Of a DNA stretch of 64,000 nucleotides, positions 60,527-64,000 are shown piece by piece. Each line of letters begins with the position of its first letter. Within the stretch, counting starts at the first letter, position 1. A program made the translations under genes and the position numbers. Source of the DNA: Algoriphagus sp. A40 (GTDB taxonomy: Bacteria; Bacteroidota; Bacteroidia; Cytophagales; Cyclobacteriaceae). The stretch covers positions 186,001 to 250,000 of the forward strand of contig NZ_MUNY01000072.1 in assembly GCF_002002735.1 (NCBI RefSeq), read 5' to 3'. Below the pieces are notes generated by a model. It was not told the DNA's origin, did no database searches, and saw nothing but the letters and a program-made list of their open reading frames with translations.

Positions 60527-62392
60527 TTACCTTCCCAAATAAACTGTTAAGATAGATAAATCAGCCGGTGAAACCCCACTGATTCTTGAAGCTTGGCCAA
60601 GTGTCTCTGGCCGGATTTTATTCAATTTTTGTTTACCCTCGTTGGATAATGCAGTGATGGATATATAATCAAATTGTGTTGGAATGCGGTAGTTTTCCAT
60701 GTTTGATAACTTTTCTACCATTTGTTGCTCTTTGTCAATGTAGCTGTCGTATTTGATTTGGATTTCTGCTTGTTCAAGTACTTCTTTTGAATATTTGTTC
60801 AAATACTGATTCAAATCCTCATCCACAGCCATGAGTTCTCTTATTCCAATCTGTGGGCGTTTCAGTAGTTTCTCAGCGCTTATTTTTTCCTGAATGGACG
60901 ATGTTCCAATTGTTTCCAGACCTTCATTTATTGATTCTGGACTTAGTTTCTTCTGTTTTAAGTCATTTATTAGCTTGGCTGTTCCAGACTTTTTATCGAT
61001 CATCTTTTCCAACCTTACATCAGATGCAAGGCCAATTTCATGTCCCAATTGTGTTAGTCGAATATCGGCATTGTCCTGTCGGAGCAATAGCCGGAATTCT
61101 GCTCTTGAGGTAAACATCCGATATGGTTCCTCAGTGCCTTTTGTGATTAGATCATCTACCAACACGCCAATATATGCCTCTGATCTTTTCAAAATGAATG
61201 GATCTTTTTCTTGGACTTTAAGGCTCGCATTAATTCCGGCTACTAATCCTTGTGAAGCAGCTTCTTCATAGCCTGTCGTTCCGTTGATTTGGCCTGCAAA
61301 AAACAAGTTCTCCATCAGATGGGTTTCGAGCGATAATTTCAGTTGGGTTGGTGGGAAAAAATCATATTCGATTGCATAACCTGGGCGGAACATTTTAGCA
61401 TTTTCAAACCCTGGGATCAGCCTTAAAGCTTTGTATTGAACATCTTCTGGAAGAGAAGTCGAAAAACCGTTGACATAGATTTCAACCGTATCCCATCCTT
61501 CCGGTTCTACGAAGATTTGATGTCTTTCCCTTTCCGCAAATCGGTTGATTTTGTCCTCAATGCTTGGACAATACCTTGGCCCTAAGCCCTGAATTCGGCC
61601 GTTAAACATCGGCGAGCGATCAAAACCGGTTTCTAACGATTGATGAACTTCTTTGTTTGTATAAGTGATCCAACAGCTTCTTTGTTTTTTTAAAGGTTGG
61701 GTTGAATCCAAATAGGAGAATTTCTCGGGATTTTCGTCCCCATATTGGACCTCCATTTTCGAATAATCGAGGCTTCGGCCATCGACTCTTGGAGGAGTTC
61801 CAGTTTTCATCCTTCCTGATTCAAAACCCAGAGAAACCAATTGTTCTGTAATTCCTTTTGCGGCGGATTCTCCTGTTCTTCCTCCGCCAAAATGTTTTTC
61901 ACCTATATGGATTACGCCGTTTAAGAATGTCCCATTTGTTAAGACCACTGATTTTGAGGGAATCTCTATTCCAATACCAGTTCGAACACCGCATACCCTA
62001 CCATCTTTTACCAAAAGTCCAGAAATCATCTCTTGCCAAAAATCAACGTATGGAGTTCTCTCGAGAGCCAATCTCCATTCCTCTGCAAATCTCATACGAT
62101 CATTTTGAGTTCTTGGAGACCACATTGCTGGCCCTTTTGACCGGTTGAGCATTCTGAACTGAATCATTGATTTGTCAGAGATTATTCCTGACATTCCACC
62201 AAGAGCATCTATTTCTCGTACTATTTGTCCTTTTGCCACTCCGCCCATTGCAGGATTGCAGGACATTTGGGCAATGGTATTCATGTTCATAGTACAAAGA
62301 AGGACTTTTGACCCCATTGTCGCCGCAGCATGAGCTGCTTCACAGCCGGCATGCCCCGCTCCCACTACTATGACATCGTAAATTGGAAACAT
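60527..62392 (-). CDS. mnmG: tRNA uridine-5-carboxymethylaminomethyl modification enzyme MnmG (GidA)
   Basis: This FAD enzyme of 621 residues, with MnmE, makes the cmnm5 modification at U34 of certain tRNAs. Landmarks: VIVVGAGHAGCEAAHAAA (FAD dinucleotide fold), SCNPAMGGVAKGQIVREIDALGG, GRTGESAAKGI, LKTGTPPR-like MKTGTPPRVDGRS and the C-terminal LRQDNADIRLTQLGHEIG and ISGVSPADLSIL. The ATG at 62392 is chosen because MnmG proteins begin with the VIVVGAG strand; a longer frame would run through the parS sites. The gene (gidA) is near oriC in many bacteria. Confidence 0.98.
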   Translation of the reverse strand: MFPIYDVIVVGAGHAGCEAAHAAATMGSKVLLCTMNMNTIAQMSCNPAMGGVAKGQIVREIDALGGMSGIISDKSMIQFRMLNRSKGPAMWSPRTQNDRMRFAEEWRLALERTPYVDFWQEMISGLLVKDGRVCGVRTGIGIEIPSKSVVLTNGTFLNGVIHIGEKHFGGGRTGESAAKGITEQLVSLGFESGRMKTGTPPRVDGRSLDYSKMEVQYGDENPEKFSYLDSTQPLKKQRSCWITYTNKEVHQSLETGFDRSPMFNGRIQGLGPRYCPSIEDKINRFAERERHQIFVEPEGWDTVEIYVNGFSTSLPEDVQYKALRLIPGFENAKMFRPGYAIEYDFFPPTQLKLSLETHLMENLFFAGQINGTTGYEEAASQGLVAGINASLKVQEKDPFILKRSEAYIGVLVDDLITKGTEEPYRMFTSRAEFRLLLRQDNADIRLTQLGHEIGLASDVRLEKMIDKKSGTAKLINDLKQKKLSPESINEGLETIGTSSIQEKISAEKLLKRPQIGIRELMAVDEDLNQYLNKYSKEVLEQAEIQIKYDSYIDKEQQMVEKLSNMENYRIPTQFDYISITALSNEGKQKLNKIRPETLGQASRISGVSPADLSILTVYLGR

Positions 62393-62408
62393 GTTGATTT
62401 GTTTATGA

Positions 62409-62424
62409 TGTTTCACGTGAAACG
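62409..62424. promoter_or_regulatory. parS site 1 (ParB-binding centromere site)
   Basis: TGTTTCACGTGAAACG matches the 16-bp parS consensus TGTTNCACGTGAAACA at 15 of 16 positions (last base G instead of A). It lies 17 bases upstream of the mnmG start codon. Confidence 0.85.
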
Positions 62425-62453
62425 TTTCTGGCTTATTCAGAAATTGCCCCAAT

Positions 62454-62469
62454 TGTTTCACGTGAAACA
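62454..62469. promoter_or_regulatory. parS site 2 (ParB-binding centromere site)
   Basis: TGTTTCACGTGAAACA is a perfect palindromic match to the parS consensus. It ends 1 base before the ybeY stop codon (62471-62473) and is 45 bp centre-to-centre from site 1. Confidence 0.92.
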
Positions 62470-62470
62470 G

Positions 62471-62896
62471 TTAAATATTTTGGTAAAGTTTGATGGCAAA
62501 TTCTTCGAGCGATCTCATTTCTTCAGTCTGCTCTTTGGATTTGTCTTTGTATCCCATCAAATGGAAAAGCCCGTGACTAATAACCCGGCTGAGTTCGGCT
62601 TCTTCCTCTTGTTGGTGCTTTGAAGCATTGTCTTTGATCCTGTCAATACTTATGAAAATATCCCCTTCAATCGTATTCTCTTTTTCTGAATTGTCAAACG
62701 TGATGATGTCTGTATAGGTATGGTGATCCAAATAGTCAACATTGATTTGGTATAAATACTCATCGGAACAAAAGATGTAATTCAGTTCCCCGATCTTGAA
62801 GCTTTCAGATTGAGCGATCTTCTTTAACCAGTTTTTTCTCCGCAACTTGTGCTTTAGATCAAATTTGATTTCTTCTGAAAAGAAATTAATCGCCAT
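62471..62896 (-). CDS. ybeY: Endoribonuclease YbeY (rRNA maturation factor)
   Basis: This 141-residue metalloprotein takes part in 16S rRNA maturation and 70S quality control. The family blocks are YLYQINVDYLDHHTYTDIITFDNSEKE and GDIFISIDRI, followed by the zinc motif VISHGLFHLMGYKDKS. E. coli YbeY uses three His (HxxxHxxxxxH); here the third position (tenth after the first His) is Asp, in a GYKDK form I believe is usual in Bacteroidota. It is just upstream of mnmG, with the parS sites between, and 2 bases after the ATPase gene. Confidence 0.95.
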   Translation of the reverse strand: MAINFFSEEIKFDLKHKLRRKNWLKKIAQSESFKIGELNYIFCSDEYLYQINVDYLDHHTYTDIITFDNSEKENTIEGDIFISIDRIKDNASKHQQEEEAELSRVISHGLFHLMGYKDKSKEQTEEMRSLEEFAIKLYQNI

Positions 62897-62898
62897 AC

Positions 62899-63300
62899 TC
62901 AGTCCATGTAAAAGGAAAGTACCGTCTTTTTTCCACCCTCTTCAAATTTCACTTCATCACTTAGATGCCGAATCAGAAATATTCCTCTGCCTCCGGGTTT
63001 TTCTATGTTTTCAGGAGCTGTGGGATCTTGTAGTTCCTGCAAATCAAATCCTTTCCCTTCGTCCTCTATAATGAACTTTAATTGGTCACCTTCCATTTTT
63101 AGTTCCAGGTGAACCAATTTGTTTTTATCGCTTTGATTTCCGTGAATGATCGCATTGCTGATGCATTCTGTCACGGAAATCATAATATTCCCATAGATGT
63201 CATCATTGATCTCAAAGTTTTCTTTTGCGTTATCGATAAAACTTTCGATGATCTTAATGTTCTCTATCAGAGATGGAATTGAAATTTTAATAGACTTCAT
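62899..63300 (-). CDS. RsbW-like ATP-binding protein (anti-sigma factor-type histidine kinase fold)
   Basis: This 133-residue protein is a single GHKL/HATPase_c domain, like RsbW and SpoIIAB. The N-box is visible in ISVTECISNAIIHGNQ (Asn for Mg-ATP), the G1 box in IEDEGKGFDLQEL and the G2 box in PGGRGIFLIRHLSDEV. There is no receiver or sensor domain. Partner-switching regulators of this kind act on sigma factors or anti-anti-sigma proteins; no such partner is next to it. It lies 2 bases from ybeY and is likely co-transcribed with it. Confidence 0.93.
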   Translation of the reverse strand: MKSIKISIPSLIENIKIIESFIDNAKENFEINDDIYGNIMISVTECISNAIIHGNQSDKNKLVHLELKMEGDQLKFIIEDEGKGFDLQELQDPTAPENIEKPGGRGIFLIRHLSDEVKFEEGGKKTVLSFYMD

Positions 63301-63340
63301 CTGGGAAATATTCTAGGATTCAGTTCTAATTGATTTATTT

Positions 63341-64000
63341 TTATTCTATTTCTAATACAATCGGACAATGATCCGAGTGTTTTACGTCCGGCAAAATTAC
63401 AGCACTTTTCAGTCTGTTTTGCAATTCATTGGTTACCATATGATAATCAATTCTCCAACCAAGATTTTTCGCTCTTGAATTTGCTCTAAAGCTCCACCAA
63501 GTATACTGATGCGGATTTGGGTTGAAATGTCGAAATGTATCAATGAACCCAGACCCGGTAAACTTGTCCATCCATGCCCGCTCTTCTGGCAAAAAACCGG
63601 ATGAGTTTTTGTTTGAAACTGGGTTATGGATATCAATAGGTTTGTGGCAAATATTATAATCGCCACTCAGAATCACGGTGGTATTTTCATTTCGAAGATC
63701 CTGCATATAACCAAAGATATCGTCAAGAAATTCATATTTAAATCCCTGTCTCTCATCCCCAGTTGTGCCTGATGGAAAATAGGATGAGATGAATGAAAAT
63801 CCATCAAAATCTGCCTGGAGTATTCTTCCTTCGTCATCGTATTTATTCAACCCCATTCCATATTTGAGGGATTTAGGTTTGATTTTAGAGAAAATTGCAA
63901 CTCCGCTGTAGCCCTTTTTTACTGCAGGATACCAATAGAGGTTATATCCTAAATCTTGGAAAATAGTCGGGTCTATGTCCTTTTCATGAGCCTTAATTTC
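63341..64000 (-). CDS. xth: Exodeoxyribonuclease III (Xth), N-terminus beyond the window
   Basis: This DNA-repair enzyme of the exonuclease III/AP endonuclease family is cut by the window end; 219 residues are visible. It reads EIKAHEKDIDP at the edge, so the first 30 or so residues (with the first metal Asn) are missing. Motifs: SGVAIFSK, ISSYFPSG (catalytic Tyr region), LSGDYNICHKPIDIHNP (Asp/Asn metal ligands), YTWWSFRANSRAKNLGWRIDYHMV and the final SDHCPIVLEIE with catalytic His. It cuts at abasic sites and removes 3' blocks. The 41-base gap to the ATPase gene holds nothing notable. Confidence 0.96.
   Translation of the reverse strand, partial: EIKAHEKDIDPTIFQDLGYNLYWYPAVKKGYSGVAIFSKIKPKSLKYGMGLNKYDDEGRILQADFDGFSFISSYFPSGTTGDERQGFKYEFLDDIFGYMQDLRNENTTVILSGDYNICHKPIDIHNPVSNKNSSGFLPEERAWMDKFTGSGFIDTFRHFNPNPHQYTWWSFRANSRAKNLGWRIDYHMVTNELQNRLKSAVILPDVKHSDHCPIVLEIE

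Noticed and set aside
62393..62461. Extension of MnmG by 23 N-terminal residues
   Set aside because: MnmG proteins begin at the FAD-binding strand; the extension would translate through the two parS sites and has no conserved content.
62409..62469. Reading the two GTTTCACGTGAAAC palindromes as transcription terminators
   Set aside because: They match the parS consensus, lack a T-run and have no loop between the arms.
1..64000. CRISPR arrays, tRNA/rRNA genes, transposases, phage genes
   Set aside because: None was seen: no regularly spaced repeats, no cloverleaf-like sequence in the intergenic gaps, no recombinase or transposase motif in any supported gene.

Overview
The window looks like a chromosomal segment of an aerobic, heterotrophic member of the Bacteroidota, most like the Cytophagales/Cyclobacteriaceae (Algoriphagus-type). 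The evidence is a one-protein hybrid two-component regulator (propeller, kinase, receiver, AraC), LytTR regulators, many small lipoproteins, a YbeY of the GYKDK type, and an Ig-like lipoprotein close to mnmG. The genus assignment is inference from gene content. I see no rRNA, tRNA, CRISPR array, transposase or phage gene.

Layout. Bases 1-12,400 hold a 5'-truncated LytTR regulator, a DUF4349 lipoprotein, a TIM-barrel isomerase, a CDF metal exporter, DUF4251 and barrel-like proteins, a DUF3500-sulfatase pair, a D-aminoacylase-like amidohydrolase, an NTF2-like lipoprotein and a lipid-anchored propeller. Bases 12,700-24,000 hold the large hybrid regulator, divergent from a tightly packed operon: sulfatase, APC permease, S9 peptidase, second APC permease, NTF2-like protein. 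Bases 24,300-34,500 hold NTF2-like, DUF2306, dihaem cytochrome c and EthD genes, a TPR histidine kinase overlapping its LytTR partner, a small secreted-protein cluster, an M28 peptidase and a membrane protein. Bases 34,500-48,800 hold a tricorn-type protease, DUF418, a carboxylesterase, a GT35 (phosphorylase-family) protein that lacks the cofactor lysine, a cytochrome c-PQQ sugar dehydrogenase fusion and several envelope proteins.

Bases 48,900-57,500 form a fatty-acid beta-oxidation locus in the fadN-fadA-fadE order known from Bacillus, here led by a MarR regulator and preceded by an acyl-CoA ligase. A four-helix-bundle gene flanked by inverted repeats sits between fadN and fadA. Two identical ATGCATGCAT palindromes 30 bp apart lie upstream of marR and are the likely operator.

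Bases 57,500-64,000 look origin-proximal. A 409-bp non-coding stretch has an AT-rich palindrome and several near-consensus DnaA boxes. About 5 kb further on, between ybeY and mnmG, lie two parS (ParB-binding) sites, one perfect and one with a single mismatch. The rest of this end holds an Ig-like lipoprotein, a methyltransferase, mnmG, ybeY, an RsbW-like ATPase and a truncated exonuclease III.

The observations I would check first are the parS pair with the candidate oriC, the GT35 protein without its PLP lysine, the sulfatase with CAVTR in place of CxPxR, the four-helix-bundle insertion in the fad operon, and the six NTF2-fold secreted proteins spread over 38 kb.
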